From positions 30,514 to 94,513 of the forward strand of contig JAUJND010000003.1 in NCBI GenBank assembly GCA_030446505.1: 64,000 bases of DNA, given 5' to 3'. Below, piece after piece: positions 8,421 to 17,679 of this stretch. The DNA is from Chroococcidiopsidaceae cyanobacterium YX2bin18. GTDB lineage: Bacteria; Cyanobacteriota; Cyanobacteriia; Cyanobacteriales; Chroococcidiopsidaceae. A program made the translations under genes and the position numbers. The notes beneath the pieces were generated by a model, which saw nothing but the letters and a program-made list of their open reading frames with translations, was not told where the DNA came from and searched no databases. The first letter of the stretch is position 1, and every line of letters begins with the position of its first letter.

Positions 8421-9376
8421 AAGTCTTCAGTCCATTCGAGAGTGTCACCTATCTGTTGACCATTATGGTAAGCAGCTAAGAGGACTTGGCTGGTTTTTCC
8501 CCAAGCGATCGCGCCCGTAGCATCTATGCTAATTGCTCCTAAATCACGGTTGTGTTGTTGTGCCTCGGCAAACGAGCGCTGCATCGCGTCTTGAAGCGAC
8601 AGTCCATCAGTTACACGCACTACAATCCTTGCTGCTAGACACTCATCAATGATATCTTCGCCAATTCCTGTACAACTAACAGCTGCATGGGCAGTTGCGT
8701 AATTTCCAGCAGGCATGGCTGAATCACTAACGCGCCCAATTCGCTCCAAACCCTTACCTCCCGTTGATGTGCCAGCTGCCAGTCGTCCTTGACTATCCAG
8801 CGCTACAACGCCAATGGTGCGGCTTTGGGATAACTTAGATTCATATAACTCTGATACCACTCCAGGCATCTTTTTGCCAAAATTTGACTGTCGCTCGTGC
8901 ATCCACTCTTGCAGCCTTAAATCTGTCATCGGATCGTAGCTCTTAACTTGGAGTTCTCTTAACATCTCAGCTGCGCCATAATCGGATAACACCCGATCAT
9001 CTGAGTTTTGTAAAATCAGCGCTAATTCAATCGGATGCTGTACGCGCGAAACATTAATTACGCCACTGAAGCGCGATCGCTCACCGTCCATCAACGCAGC
9101 ACTCATCCGAATTTGAGCATCGGATTGCAGCACCGAACCAGTGCCAGCATTAAACCGGGGATCGTCTTCTAGAAGTTGACAACCGCGCACTACAGCGTCA
9201 CGCGCAGTGGCTCCTGATAAAAGCAGCGGATAAACTTCTTCTACGACTTTAAAGAGAGAATTCCGTACCGCCTCCACTCCATCTTTCCCTTTGAGGGAAC
9301 TACCAGCACCACCATGAATAATCAGCTTAGGTTGCACCTGTGACTCCATTTTTACTAACGTCTTAAGCATAAGCAC
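8402..9376 (-). CDS. Isoaspartyl peptidase / plant-type L-asparaginase
   Basis: Ntn-hydrolase of 324 residues that hydrolyses isoaspartyl dipeptides and asparagine, also able to process cyanophycin-derived beta-Asp-Arg in cyanobacteria. [10 protein letters not shown] opens the alpha subunit. [13 protein letters not shown] is the conserved loop. Self-cleavage should occur before Thr187 in [10 protein letters not shown], and [10 protein letters not shown] follows. The residue before the nucleophile is Arg instead of the usual Gly, worth noting. The start could be ATG 9376 or the later ATG at residue 10, since the family usually begins close to KLIIHGGAG. Confidence 0.9.
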   Translation of the reverse strand: MLMLKTLVKMESQVQPKLIIHGGAGSSLKGKDGVEAVRNSLFKVVEEVYPLLLSGATARDAVVRGCQLLEDDPRFNAGTGSVLQSDAQIRMSAALMDGERSRFSGVINVSRVQHPIELALILQNSDDRVLSDYGAAEMLRELQVKSYDPMTDLRLQEWMHERQSNFGKKMPGVVSELYESKLSQSRTIGVVALDSQGRLAAGTSTGGKGLERIGRVSDSAMPAGNYATAHAAVSCTGIGEDIIDECLAARIVVRVTDGLSLQDAMQRSFAEAQQHNRDLGAISIDATGAIAWGKTSQVLLAAYHNGQQIGDTLEWTEDLLTGCI

Positions 9377-9404
9377 TGGTTATCAGTGTGCGGTGACAAG
9401 GTAA

Positions 9405-9437
9405 TCTCCCCTGCTCCCCTGCTCCCCTGCCCCCTGC
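9405..9437. repeat. Short tandem repeat CTCCCCTG
   Basis: Three to four tandem copies of an 8-base CTCCCCTG/CCCCCTG unit lie between the peptidase gene and the DUF2256 gene. This is a simple low-complexity repeat of the type scattered in cyanobacterial intergenic regions. Confidence 0.6.
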
Positions 9438-9438
9438 T

Positions 9439-9579
9439 TCATCTCCGGCGACGGCAACGTTCTGAGCAGTATTTCACTTCATCCCAGCAATCTTCCCATT
9501 TTTTGCGCCAAGTGAAGGGGCGTTGACACACAGGGCAAATTTTTGTTGGTAAGTCAGATTTGGAGCGAGGGTGTGCCAT
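9439..9579 (-). CDS. DUF2256 zinc-ribbon-like small protein, 46 aa
   Basis: Short gene: ATG at 9579, TGA at 9439-9441. The 46-residue product has two cysteine pairs (CPVC near res 15-18, and C...C in KYCSERC near res 38-42) and the W-rich stretch [12 protein letters not shown]. These are the hallmarks of DUF2256 proteins. It probably binds one zinc; function unknown. It lies divergent to trmJ and upstream of the peptidase on the same strand. Confidence 0.85.
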   Translation of the reverse strand: MAHPRSKSDLPTKICPVCQRPFTWRKKWEDCWDEVKYCSERCRRRR

Positions 9580-9635
9580 ATTAACTTAAATCAGTACATT
9601 CATCAGCCAATTTTAAGGAATCTTTTTTAAGCGCG

Positions 9636-10364
9636 ATGTCGGAACTTGGATTAACTGGGGTGCGGATTGTATTAGTAGAGCCAGCTGGTCCTTTAAATGT
9701 AGGCGCTGTAGCCCGGATAATGAAAAATATGGGGTTACAGCATTTAGTGCTAGTAAATCCTCAGTGCGATCCGCTTGCAGTTGAAGCACAACAAATGGCA
9801 GTTCACGCGCTAGATATCCTCGAAGCCGCGCAGCAAGTAGCAACTTTACCAGAAGCATTGCTGGGGTGTACGAGGGCGATCGCTACAACCGCTCGTGTTC
9901 GTACTTTAGCAACTCAGTTAGAAGATCCCCGCACCACCCTACCTTGGTTACTGGAGGCAGGGATAGCAGCCCTGATTTTTGGACCAGAATCCCGAGGGCT
10001 GAGTAATGAAGAGTTAATTTATGCCCAACGTTTTGTCTGCATTCCCTCAAGTCCCAACTATCCTGCACTAAATCTTGCCCAAGCAGTAGCGATTTGCTGT
10101 TATGAGCTTTATTGTAATCAGCGTTCAAGCGCCGAGAGAAGTCTAGTTACAAGCGATAAGGCTTCATTAGACGTAATGGATGGGTATTACCAGCAATTAG
10201 AAGCTATCCTGCTTAAAATTGGTTATCTTTACCCCCATACATCAGCGAGTCGGATGCAAAAATTCCGTCAGATGTTCAATCGCGCCCAGCTTGAAAATAG
10301 TGAGGTAGCAATGTTGCGTGGAATTTTGACTCAAATGGAATGGGCGCTCTCTAAAAATCACTAA
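9636..10364 (+). CDS. trmJ: tRNA (cytidine/uridine-2'-O-)methyltransferase, SPOUT family
   Basis: 2'-O-methylates position 32 of several tRNAs, if it acts like E. coli TrmJ. The family pattern is clear: VEPAGPLNVGAVARIMKNMG at the N-terminus, FGPESRGLSNEEL in the knot, and a YPALNLAQAVAI motif for SAM binding. The length of 242 residues and the helical C-terminal extension are normal. Start ATG 9636 with a weak upstream ribosome-binding site. Confidence 0.93.
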   Translation: MSELGLTGVRIVLVEPAGPLNVGAVARIMKNMGLQHLVLVNPQCDPLAVEAQQMAVHALDILEAAQQVATLPEALLGCTRAIATTARVRTLATQLEDPRTTLPWLLEAGIAALIFGPESRGLSNEELIYAQRFVCIPSSPNYPALNLAQAVAICCYELYCNQRSSAERSLVTSDKASLDVMDGYYQQLEAILLKIGYLYPHTSASRMQKFRQMFNRAQLENSEVAMLRGILTQMEWALSKNH

Positions 10365-10673
10365 TGTTCGCTAACCTATTGGCAGTAGCAGTCATCTTGA
10401 TTAAAGTAGGCAAAATGCCTGTGTTTTTAATAGCTAAATCAAATTTCCCAGTAAACTTATTGCAGAACAGCTAAATTGTAGATTTTTAACTTGCAATTTG
10501 TCGCAATTTGATAATGATTGGGATAAACTGATCAGCCAAATACCACTTGCTTTTATAACTTGCTTGGATTATTAGGGTGTACCAGGAGTTGAGTGTGGTT
10601 CAGTATGCAAATAAATCGATAGGGTCACAAGGAGTATCAGTGCCAGAATCTGGGCAGACTGACTCAACGCGGC
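10365..10673. other. Intergenic region
   Basis: 309 bases without a supported feature. The open frame of the next gene extends back to 10623, with no ATG. Confidence 0.4.
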
Positions 10674-12020
10674 GTGAAGGCAGAAGCCCAACCCCGCCAA
10701 CAACAATCGAGAAGCCAGGATAGGGATAATATTCAACCTCCTTACGAGCGGCTACACCAAAAAGCAAGTGTGAGTCGTTCATTCTCTTCTAATTCGCCGC
10801 AGTCATTGCAACAAAGGTTCCAGCAGCAAAAAAAGGGACACCGTTTAAAGCCTGTGGAGTTACCACCAAGACCAAAGATTAATCATCAAGCTGTTAATCA
10901 GGTTAGTCGCCAAGTCAAGGCATCACAGGGAATCAAGCCAAAGTCAGTGAAGGTTCCGCGCCAGTTGCCGCAGCGAAAGCGTCAAAATACACCAATTTTG
11001 TGTATTTTGCGGCTGCTGATATTGGGAGTTGGGATTGGTGCTCTAGCGGGAACACTGTTGTCAGTTTTAGATCCTACCACTCGGATTACGGCAAATGGCT
11101 CTAAGACTACAAATGTTCAAAAAACGCAGCAGGAACAAGCGAGTGTAGTGGTTCAACCCTCTGCTTTAAAGCTGAGTCAAGAATCATTACCATTAAAAAC
11201 AGTAGTGCAGCAGCTGGCGGCTAAAAATCCCAAGCTGATGCCAGGAGTCTTTTTTGCGGATCTAGATACTGGCGCTTACGTGGATATGAATGGAAATTCA
11301 ACCTTTTCCGCTGCCAGCATGATTAAGGTTCCGGTTCTCGTCGCTTTTTTTCAGGATGTGGATGCCGGAAAAATTCGCCTGGATGAATTGCTGACCCTAA
11401 AACAAGAGTTGATTGGTGGCGGTTCTGGGGATATGCAATATAAACCAGTTGGCACAAAGTTCACGGCACTGGAAACGGCAACTAAGATGATTGTCATCAG
11501 TGACAACACGGCAACAAATATGCTGATTGCCCGCATGGGTGGTGCGGCGGCTTTAAATCAGCGATTTCAAAGTTGGGGCATGAGTGCAACAGAAATTCGG
11601 AATCTGCTGCCGGATTTATCAGGCACCAACACCACAAGCCCTAGAGATTTGGGGCAGTTGATGGCTTTGGTGAATCAGGGGGATTTGATGTCGCTGAGGT
11701 CGCGCGATCGCTTGCTGGAGATTATGCGGCGGACAAAGACAAAAACTCTGTTGCCACGCGGTCTGGGACAAGGAGCAACAATTGCCCACAAAACAGGCGA
11801 TATTGGTTCAATGGTGGGAGATGTGGGTTTAATTGATCTGCCCAACGGCAAGCGCTACATCGGTGTCGCAATGGTAAAACGCCCCCATAACGACAATCGC
11901 GCTCAAGAGTTGATTCGCCAAGTTTCTCGTGCTGCTTACCAGGAGTTTAACAAACCAACCGTGATTCAGATTATGCCTACAACTCCTTTTGTAACTAAAA
12001 CTCAGGTAGAGGGAAGATGA
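10674..12020 (+). CDS. Membrane-anchored class A beta-lactamase-like serine hydrolase
   Basis: 448 residues. The N-terminus (1-105) is Q/R/S/P-rich and probably cytosolic and disordered. A single TM segment at about 107-132 anchors a periplasmic serine hydrolase domain. The active-site signatures of class A enzymes are present: S215-M-I-K218 (SxxK), S276-D-N278 (SDN) and K373-T-G375 (KTG). Relatives in cyanobacteria are housekeeping hydrolases, possibly acting in peptidoglycan metabolism, so antibiotic resistance should not be inferred. The only standard start is GTG 10674; the frame is open upstream to 10623. The 3' end overlaps convergent obg by 19 bases. Confidence 0.85.
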   Translation: MKAEAQPRQQQSRSQDRDNIQPPYERLHQKASVSRSFSSNSPQSLQQRFQQQKKGHRLKPVELPPRPKINHQAVNQVSRQVKASQGIKPKSVKVPRQLPQRKRQNTPILCILRLLILGVGIGALAGTLLSVLDPTTRITANGSKTTNVQKTQQEQASVVVQPSALKLSQESLPLKTVVQQLAAKNPKLMPGVFFADLDTGAYVDMNGNSTFSAASMIKVPVLVAFFQDVDAGKIRLDELLTLKQELIGGGSGDMQYKPVGTKFTALETATKMIVISDNTATNMLIARMGGAAALNQRFQSWGMSATEIRNLLPDLSGTNTTSPRDLGQLMALVNQGDLMSLRSRDRLLEIMRRTKTKTLLPRGLGQGATIAHKTGDIGSMVGDVGLIDLPNGKRYIGVAMVKRPHNDNRAQELIRQVSRAAYQEFNKPTVIQIMPTTPFVTKTQVEGR

Positions 12021-13039
12021 GGAATTAAATCTTTTGACTCCTCTTGGTTGAGTTGGTCTAAGGTTAACCAGATTTGGTGTAACAACTCATCTAGTCCTTG
12101 GCGCGTGGCGGCTGAAATCAGAAACACAGATGTTTGACTTAAAGTTGCCAGTTGTTGGGCGATTATAGAAGCAGAAACTTCGTTAACCGCATCCACTTTG
12201 TTAATCGCCAAGATTTGGCGACGCTCTGCTAATCCGCGCCCATAAGCCTGTAATTCTTGCTGAATTGTTTGATAGTCGGCAATTGGATCGGGGCTTGTAA
12301 CATCAACTAAGTGCAGCAGTAAACGGGTGCGCTCGATGTGGCGCAAAAAATCATGTCCTAAGCCAGTCCCCAAATGAGCGCCCGCAATTAGACCTGGAAT
12401 ATCAGCGAAAACAGTGCCATCACCACTAGGTTTACGTACTACACCTAAATTTGGAATTAGGGTAGTAAAGGGGTAGTCTGCCACTTTGGGACGGGCTGCT
12501 GACAAGGCGGAAATTAAAGTCGATTTACCTGCATTTGGTAGCCCAATAATTCCCACTTCTGCTAAGAGTTTTAGTTCTAGCCGCAACAAGCGGCGTTCTC
12601 CTAGCAACCCTGGCAAAGCATATTCTGGGGCGCGGTTGCTATTGCTTAAGAAATGTTTATTTCCTAGTCCGCCTTTGCCGCCTGCTGCAACACACAAAGT
12701 TTGCTCCGGCTCAACAAAATCGCCGATCAGTTGACCTGTTTCGGCATCGTAGACAGCTGTACCGCAGGGAACTTCAATAATGTAATCGTTTCCGGCTGCG
12801 CCTGAGCAATTATTTGGTCCGCCGCGATCGCCGTCTTCTGCTTTAAAGCGATGGGCGTACTTAAAGTCGAGCAACGTTTGCAGGTTTTCTTTAGCAACCA
12901 TAATCACCGAACCACCCCGTCCACCATAGCCTCCAGAGGGCCCACCAGCTGGTACATATTTTTCTCGCCGGAAGGCTACAATTCCATCACCGCCTTTTCC
13001 GGCTTCAACTTCAATTTCTGCTTGGTCGATAAATTGCAT
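12002..13039 (-). CDS. obgE: GTPase Obg/CgtA
   Basis: Ribosome-assembly and stress GTPase. The glycine-rich Obg fold ([20 protein letters not shown] onward) occupies residues 1-158. The G domain starts at GLPNAGKST (G1), then DIPGLI (G3), and NKVD (G4) follows. The 345-residue length without the long C-terminal OCT domain is the usual cyanobacterial form. Single gene, ATG 13039. Confidence 0.95.
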   Translation of the reverse strand: MQFIDQAEIEVEAGKGGDGIVAFRREKYVPAGGPSGGYGGRGGSVIMVAKENLQTLLDFKYAHRFKAEDGDRGGPNNCSGAAGNDYIIEVPCGTAVYDAETGQLIGDFVEPEQTLCVAAGGKGGLGNKHFLSNSNRAPEYALPGLLGERRLLRLELKLLAEVGIIGLPNAGKSTLISALSAARPKVADYPFTTLIPNLGVVRKPSGDGTVFADIPGLIAGAHLGTGLGHDFLRHIERTRLLLHLVDVTSPDPIADYQTIQQELQAYGRGLAERRQILAINKVDAVNEVSASIIAQQLATLSQTSVFLISAATRQGLDELLHQIWLTLDQLNQEESKDLIPHLPST

Positions 13040-13055
13040 AGATTTAAGAGCGTTT

Positions 13056-13080
13056 AGCTATCAGCTATCAGCTATCAGCT
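13056..13080. repeat. Heptanucleotide tandem repeat AGCTATC
   Basis: AGCTATC is repeated three times plus a partial unit just upstream of obg, followed by a degenerate ACTGCTGAC stretch. It is a typical cyanobacterial short tandem repeat. Confidence 0.75.
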
Positions 13081-13117
13081 TAAGAGAAGGGCTGACCACT
13101 GACTGCTGACAGCTAAT

Positions 13118-13810
13118 TTAACAATATTCTGAGACATCTTCACCGCAATCATCCGCTAGGTAAGACAAGGCACGGAAGCGCAAACCCACTAGCTGTTCGT
13201 AAAGGGGGTTGAGCTTACACAGTGGCGGAATGTGAACGAGCTTATGACCAAAAAGCTTGACATCTCGTTCAAAAGGACACTGAGGGGGAATCATTTTGCA
13301 CAAGAACTGCGCCACTTTCGGGTCTTGAATTTCTAACTTATCGAGCCAGTCGCGGACGGGGTGCAGGACATCGATTTCAGTTTGCGTAGGAGGAGTTATG
13401 GGGGTAGTAGACTGCACACTGGCGTTACTGTCATAAAGAGTTTGACGTAGGGCTTTTAATACATCCTCCTGCTGTCCCAAGGTTTCGCAGAACTGGTGCA
13501 ATAGCTGATCTTCAGAAACGGAATACGTGCCATCCGCGATCGCCACCATTACGGCTGTGCGTAAGAAATTTTCCGCAGCGGCTGTATTTTTCCCTAAAAC
13601 TGCCGCTAATTCCTGTGGTTTAATTGGTTCTAATAACCTTAAATTCAGGTCAGGAGAGGGTTCATCCTGTGTTAAAGCAGCAATTACCTGTTGTTCTTGA
13701 GGAGCAAAGTTGCCGTCTGCCCAAGCAATAGCTAGCAGTCCCCGCAGCCAAGCTGTAACATGTTCGGGGCTATAGTTTGGTTTAATAAGGCATGTCATGA
13801 GATAGCTCAT
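13118..13810 (-). CDS. TerB-like protein fused to Mo-dependent nitrogenase C-terminal domain
   Basis: 230 residues. The N-terminal half (about 10-125) is a TerB-type helical domain (LRGLLAIAWADGNFAPQEQQ, then VAIADGTYS in the second repeat). The C-terminal 85 residues match the Mo-nitro_C family: FLCKMIPPQCPFERDVKLFG, HIPPLCKLNPLYEQLVGLRF and the closing CGEDVSEYC. Four to five conserved cysteines could bind metal. Despite the family name, these proteins are widespread in cyanobacteria and not tied to nitrogenase. ATG 13810 gives MSYL; a second Met is at residue 5. Confidence 0.85.
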   Translation of the reverse strand: MSYLMTCLIKPNYSPEHVTAWLRGLLAIAWADGNFAPQEQQVIAALTQDEPSPDLNLRLLEPIKPQELAAVLGKNTAAAENFLRTAVMVAIADGTYSVSEDQLLHQFCETLGQQEDVLKALRQTLYDSNASVQSTTPITPPTQTEIDVLHPVRDWLDKLEIQDPKVAQFLCKMIPPQCPFERDVKLFGHKLVHIPPLCKLNPLYEQLVGLRFRALSYLADDCGEDVSEYC

Positions 13811-13966
13811 AGAAATAAGAAGAATAAATTTATTTTAGATTTTAGATTTAGCTGCATACCCCTTGCTTTGGTATGAAACACCATGCCACACCAACTAAAC
13901 ATTCCCAAGCACAAGCTGTCAGATCACCGATGTAAACTAGAAAGCTATTAATGTAAGGATGCTTGT

Positions 13967-14335
13967 GTGACTCTACCAGAATTTGGATTGTTTCTGATTG
14001 CAATTTTAATGAGCGTCGCTGGACAGTGGTTGCTCAAAGCAGGAGCATTGAAGCTGGGTCAAGTTAATACCAGCAATTTTAGTAGTCATGTTTTAGGCAT
14101 CCTCACTAATCCAGAACTGTTGATGGGTTTGACTTGCTATGGCTTGGGAGCGATCGTATATATTCTGGTATTAACACGGGTCAAACTTAGCGTTGCTGGT
14201 CCTGCTGCCGCTGTAGTTTACGTATTTACTGTTTTATTAGGCTACTTTGTGTTTCAAGAACCAATTCCTTTAAGCCGTGTAATCGGATTGGGACTAATTA
14301 CCTGCGGCGTTTTATTAGTGATTTGGAAAAGTTAA
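13967..14335 (+). CDS. EamA/SMR-like small multidrug-type transporter
   Basis: 122 residues with four predicted TM helices. It resembles half of an EamA transporter or an SMR protein: AGQWLLKAGAL in TM1, TRVKLSVAGPAAAVVYVFTV in TM3, and FQEPIPLSRVIGLGLITCGV at the end. In relatives such half-size proteins occur in polysaccharide loci as flippase-like carriers, so a role with the downstream island is possible. The start is GTG 13967 with a TAAGGA upstream. Confidence 0.8.
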   Translation: MTLPEFGLFLIAILMSVAGQWLLKAGALKLGQVNTSNFSSHVLGILTNPELLMGLTCYGLGAIVYILVLTRVKLSVAGPAAAVVYVFTVLLGYFVFQEPIPLSRVIGLGLITCGVLLVIWKS

Positions 14336-14353
14336 AGAAAGTGGGATAATACT

Positions 14354-15138
14354 TCAACTTTCGATTGATACCTTAAGCTTATGGATGGTAGAGCGGCAAA
14401 ATGAATAAATTTTGCTAGGGGGCTGATAAACTCGATTAATTAATCTCAAGTTTTTTAACTCTCTTTTAAAAAAAGGATGTTGATTAAGTTGTTCTTCAAA
14501 TATATTTTGCACATATTTATAAAGTTCGATATCTAATTCATTGTAGTTTTCTATTAGCTTCAAAGTATCTCTAGAAATATCTTTTTTAGCAGGTCTATTC
14601 TTGGTCGTATTTTGCTTAAAATACACAGGAATTTTCCAGTTAAGCTTTGCTTGCATTAAAATTAAAGTTGCATCAAATTTTTCAGTTAATCTGACAACTG
14701 CGAAATGTTCTTGAATATTCTTCTTTGCACTTTCTAGCATCTCTGCTGAGCCTTTGCCATAGTCAGTAATTGCTCCTAAAGTAGATAAGAGTCTAGCTTG
14801 ACCATTATCTGTATGCAGACATATTCCACTGGAAACAAAATTTTTCAAGCTAATGTTTTGGGATGTTACTTGTTGATGGAGTTGGTTACAGGACTTACTC
14901 AGTACGTAGTAATAATGAGAAATAACTCGCTCAACTGGATCGCGCATTAGTGTTATATAAGTAGATGGCTGGGGGAAAGATTCATGCAATCCAAAGTACA
15001 AGGGCTATCAATTGTAAAAATAGTAGATTTTTTATACTGCCGTTCTAAGATTGTATTCAAGGTGCATCCTGCGGTCTTGGGAATATGAAGAAAAATTACT
15101 GATGGTTCTAGGATGTTTCTGTTAAAATTCTTCATCAA
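14354..15138 (-). pseudogene. Sulfotransferase family 2 protein, deleted and frameshifted
   Basis: The N-terminal piece (ATG 15138) reads SVIFLHIPKTAGCTLNTILE, the PAPS-binding loop of heparan-sulfate-type sulfotransferases. A second frame (14354-15001) carries STYITLMRDPVERVISHYYY and the rest of the domain. The frames overlap around 14953-15001. Comparison with the family layout suggests that about 30 codons between the two blocks are missing, with a frame change, so this is unlikely to be a sequencing error alone. It is the first gene of the polysaccharide island on this side and would have sulfated a sugar. Confidence 0.8.
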
Positions 15139-15280
15139 ACGTTAATTCCTTTTAAATACATTGACACTTAGCAAGTGTACCTGGAAACATATTTATCAGA
15201 AGAATGGGTTTAAAACCCCGTCATGCCTGCATAGCGGAGGACGGCTTTACACAGTGACGTGTTTAGTGTAAGTTAATTCT

Positions 15281-16540
15281 ATGCTAAATATGACGTGGGA
15301 ATTCAAACTAGAACCAACTTCAGAGCAGGTCAAACTCATCGAGCGAATACTCGGCGTGTGTCGTAGCGTGTGGAATTTCGCTTTACGCGAAAGGAAAGAC
15401 TGGTTGAATTCCCGCAAGTCGCCCGTCAATGCCTGTTCCATCGTGCAGGAATATATTCTTCCTGCTGACGAGCCATACCCTAGTTACCACACTCAGGCTA
15501 AACGATTAACTCAGGCAAAAGAACAATTCCCAAAACTCAAAGACGTACACTCTCAAGTGCTACAACAAGTTTTGAGAACGCTGGATAGGTCTTTTGAGGA
15601 CATGAGAGCGATGAAGTTAGGCTTTCCTCGCTTCAAAAACAAATACCGAATGCGGTCATTTGTATTTCCTCAATTGGGCAAGAATCCAATTAATGGTAAC
15701 TTGCTTAAACTGCCCCAACTTGGACAGATACACCTGCGTTTGTCGCGTCCAATTCCAGAGGGTTTTGAGATTAAGCAGGCTAGGGTTGTGCGACGGGCAT
15801 CTGGCTACTTCGTCATGTTGGTATTACAGTTAAATGTATCAGTACCAGATACACGGATATCCGGTCATCCGCGAGGATTGGATCTAGGTTTTGATAAATT
15901 CGTAGCTACTAGCGACTCGGAGCAAGTTAATAGATCCCGCTTTCTGTCAACTCTACAACGCGAGATGAAATTGCTGCAACGTAGGTTAAAACACAAGCAG
16001 AAGGGTTCTAACAATAGACACAAGCTCAATCGTAAAATAGCAAGAATTCATCAACGAATTACCGATACTAGAAAAGACTGGCACTTTGAACTATCCCACC
16101 ATCTTTGTGATGGAACAGGAATGATGTTTGTTGAAGATATTGACTTTCGCACTTGGGCGAGAGGGATGTACAGCCGCCATAGTGCCGACGCTGGCTTTGG
16201 TCAATTCGTTAATATCTTGCAATGGGTATGTTTTAAGCGGGGTGTATTTTTCTCAAAAGTAGACAAGAACTACACTAGTCAGCAATGTCCTGAGTGTGGG
16301 ACGCATACAGGTAAGAAAGAATTGAGCGAACGAATTCATTCCTGTCCTGTATGCTTCTACACTGCTTCGCGACGTGGCAGCGGCACAAGTAATTAGAAAT
16401 CGTGCGTGGAATTGGTTTCTGGTTCTGGGTCAGGGCATGACCTGGAAGTAAAAGAAATTGTCTGTGGACTGGATGCGGCGGGGACTGGCGGCAACGTTAG
16501 TCTAGCTAGCACGGGACGAAGCAGAAAGCTCAAGAAGTGA
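15281..16540 (+). pseudogene. tnpB: TnpB RNA-guided nuclease, frameshifted at the C-terminus
   Basis: The main frame gives 371 residues with the N-terminal helix-turn-helix region, the RuvC I Asp in GLDLGFDKFVATSD, the RuvC II Glu in MMFVEDIDF and a zinc ribbon (CPEC...CPVC). Near 16366 the frame changes. The last RuvC block, RDVAAAQVIRNRA with the third catalytic Asp, is in another frame, and after a further shift the natural end (GTGGNVSLASTGRSRKLKK) stops at 16540. A minor oddity is CFY where CGY is usual in the zinc ribbon. As it stands, the nuclease lacks its third catalytic residue. Confidence 0.85.
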
Positions 16541-16550
16541 TTTTGGGAAT

Positions 16551-16572
16551 CCCCGCACCTTTCAGGTCGGGG
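16551..16572 (+). ncRNA. Right-end hairpin of the tnpB element, likely omega-RNA (reRNA) 3' part
   Basis: CCCCGCACCT-TTC-AGGTCGGGG forms a GC-rich hairpin just after the tnpB reading frame. In this family the guide RNA is transcribed from the tnpB 3' end across the right end, with the guide taken from flanking DNA starting right after the element. Only the hairpin is directly visible; the RNA is inferred. Confidence 0.45.
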
Positions 16573-16632
16573 AGGATGTCAACAGTTAAATGTATAGGTA
16601 GCACTTAATAGTAGTATTTCCTCAATAGCATT

Positions 16633-17679
16633 TTACAAATACTGAGATAAAACTTTACGGTAGCAATTGGTTTTTGTCCAGCTAAAAGTATTCGCTCTAT
16701 TAATACCAAGCGTAATCATGTGCGATCGCAATTTTGAATTAGCTGCAATTGCCTGCATAGCGGCAGTGATTTCCTTTGTGTTGTAAGGGTTAACCAAAAG
16801 AGCAGCATCGCCAGCGACTTCGGGTAGGGATGAGAGGTTGGAGGTAATAACAGGTGTGCCGCAAGCCATTGCTTCTAAAACGGGGATACCAAAGCCTTCC
16901 CAGAGGTTGGGGAAGACAAGCGCGATCGCCCTATTAAGTAAGATTGGTAACTGACTATAGGGAACATAATCGAGAAATTTAACTGAATCATTTATCCCTA
17001 GTTGCTCTATGTCAGCTTTAAGAGGTGGAGTATGACGTGGATCAGTTGAGCCTACTAGCCAAAGTTCGTAATCACGGCATGGTAGTGCAGCGAAGGCAGC
17101 AACTATGCGGTGTAAGTTTTTGTAAGGGTCATGCCGTCCGATGTAAATAAAGTAGTTGCTCTTAGGCAGGTCGAGAAAGCGGAAGTGGTTAGCGTCGTGT
17201 GCCAAAAGTATCGGGGTAATTTTACTAGCTGGGATATTAAAGAAGTCAACGATGTCTTTAGCAGTAGCAGTGGAGTTACAGAGGATATGTTGTGCCTGTG
17301 CCAGAACTTGGGAATGTAGTAGCGCTGATAGGTAGTGAGGGGTGATGGTTTGGGAAAGCGGAGGGCGATCAGGTCATGGACAGTGACAATGTAGCGGCAG
17401 TTAGAGAACAAAGGGGCTTCAGGGACAGGGGAAAATAATAGCGCGAATGCAATTGTTTGTAAATTCGTGGTAGTTGCAGTTGAGTCCACACAAGGCGACG
17501 CAGATGCCCTTTCGTGCCGTAGTCAGGGTTTAAATTCGGGGTACTGGATAGCAGTTGGAGTTAGCAATGTGTGAAGTTAGTAAGGTAGGGTTAAGGCAAT
17601 GCAGGTGAGGAAAGAGGTTAGTGGCGTAAGTTGTTATCCCTGTTGGTTTAGTGGTGAGGAACGACAGGTTAACTAAGAC
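16633..17679 (-). pseudogene. GT4-family glycosyltransferase, multiple frameshifts
   Basis: Four pieces in changing frames reconstruct a GT-B enzyme. VLVNLSFLTTKPTGITTYA, in the frame of the upstream GT2 gene and with its ATG apparently replaced by GTC, is the N-terminus. Then come HLRRLVWTQLQLPRIYKQL, CRYIVTVHDLIALRFP, and finally HILCNSTATAKD through YIGRHDPYKNLHR and the [20 protein letters not shown] donor-binding block. At least three indels are needed. It would have been a rhamnosyl- or mannosyltransferase of the rml-linked operon. Confidence 0.8.

Larger units (their letters stand above)
15195..16590 (+). mobile_element. IS200/IS605-type element carrying tnpB only
   Basis: It surrounds the tnpB pseudogene at 15281-16540. 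The left end near 15200 has a GGGTTTAAAACCCC stem and subterminal GC-rich hairpins. The right end has the hairpin at 16551-16572. There are no terminal inverted repeats and no tnpA, as expected for an IS1341-like, TnpB-only element. The exact ends are not resolved. Confidence 0.65.

Noticed and set aside
8212..8520. 102-residue plus-strand frame overlapping the peptidase 3' end, and a 60-residue frame inside it
   Set aside because: They cross a decayed UPF0060/YnfA gene and the antisense of the peptidase. The recognisable family core is split between frames, so they are not genes.
10674..12020. Antibiotic-resistance beta-lactamase
   Set aside because: The SxxK, SDN and KTG motifs are present, but the long disordered N-terminus and TM anchor match housekeeping cyanobacterial hydrolases. 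Resistance cannot be claimed.
13118..13810. Evidence for nitrogen fixation
   Set aside because: The Mo-nitro_C domain is common in non-fixing cyanobacteria, and no nif gene is in the window.
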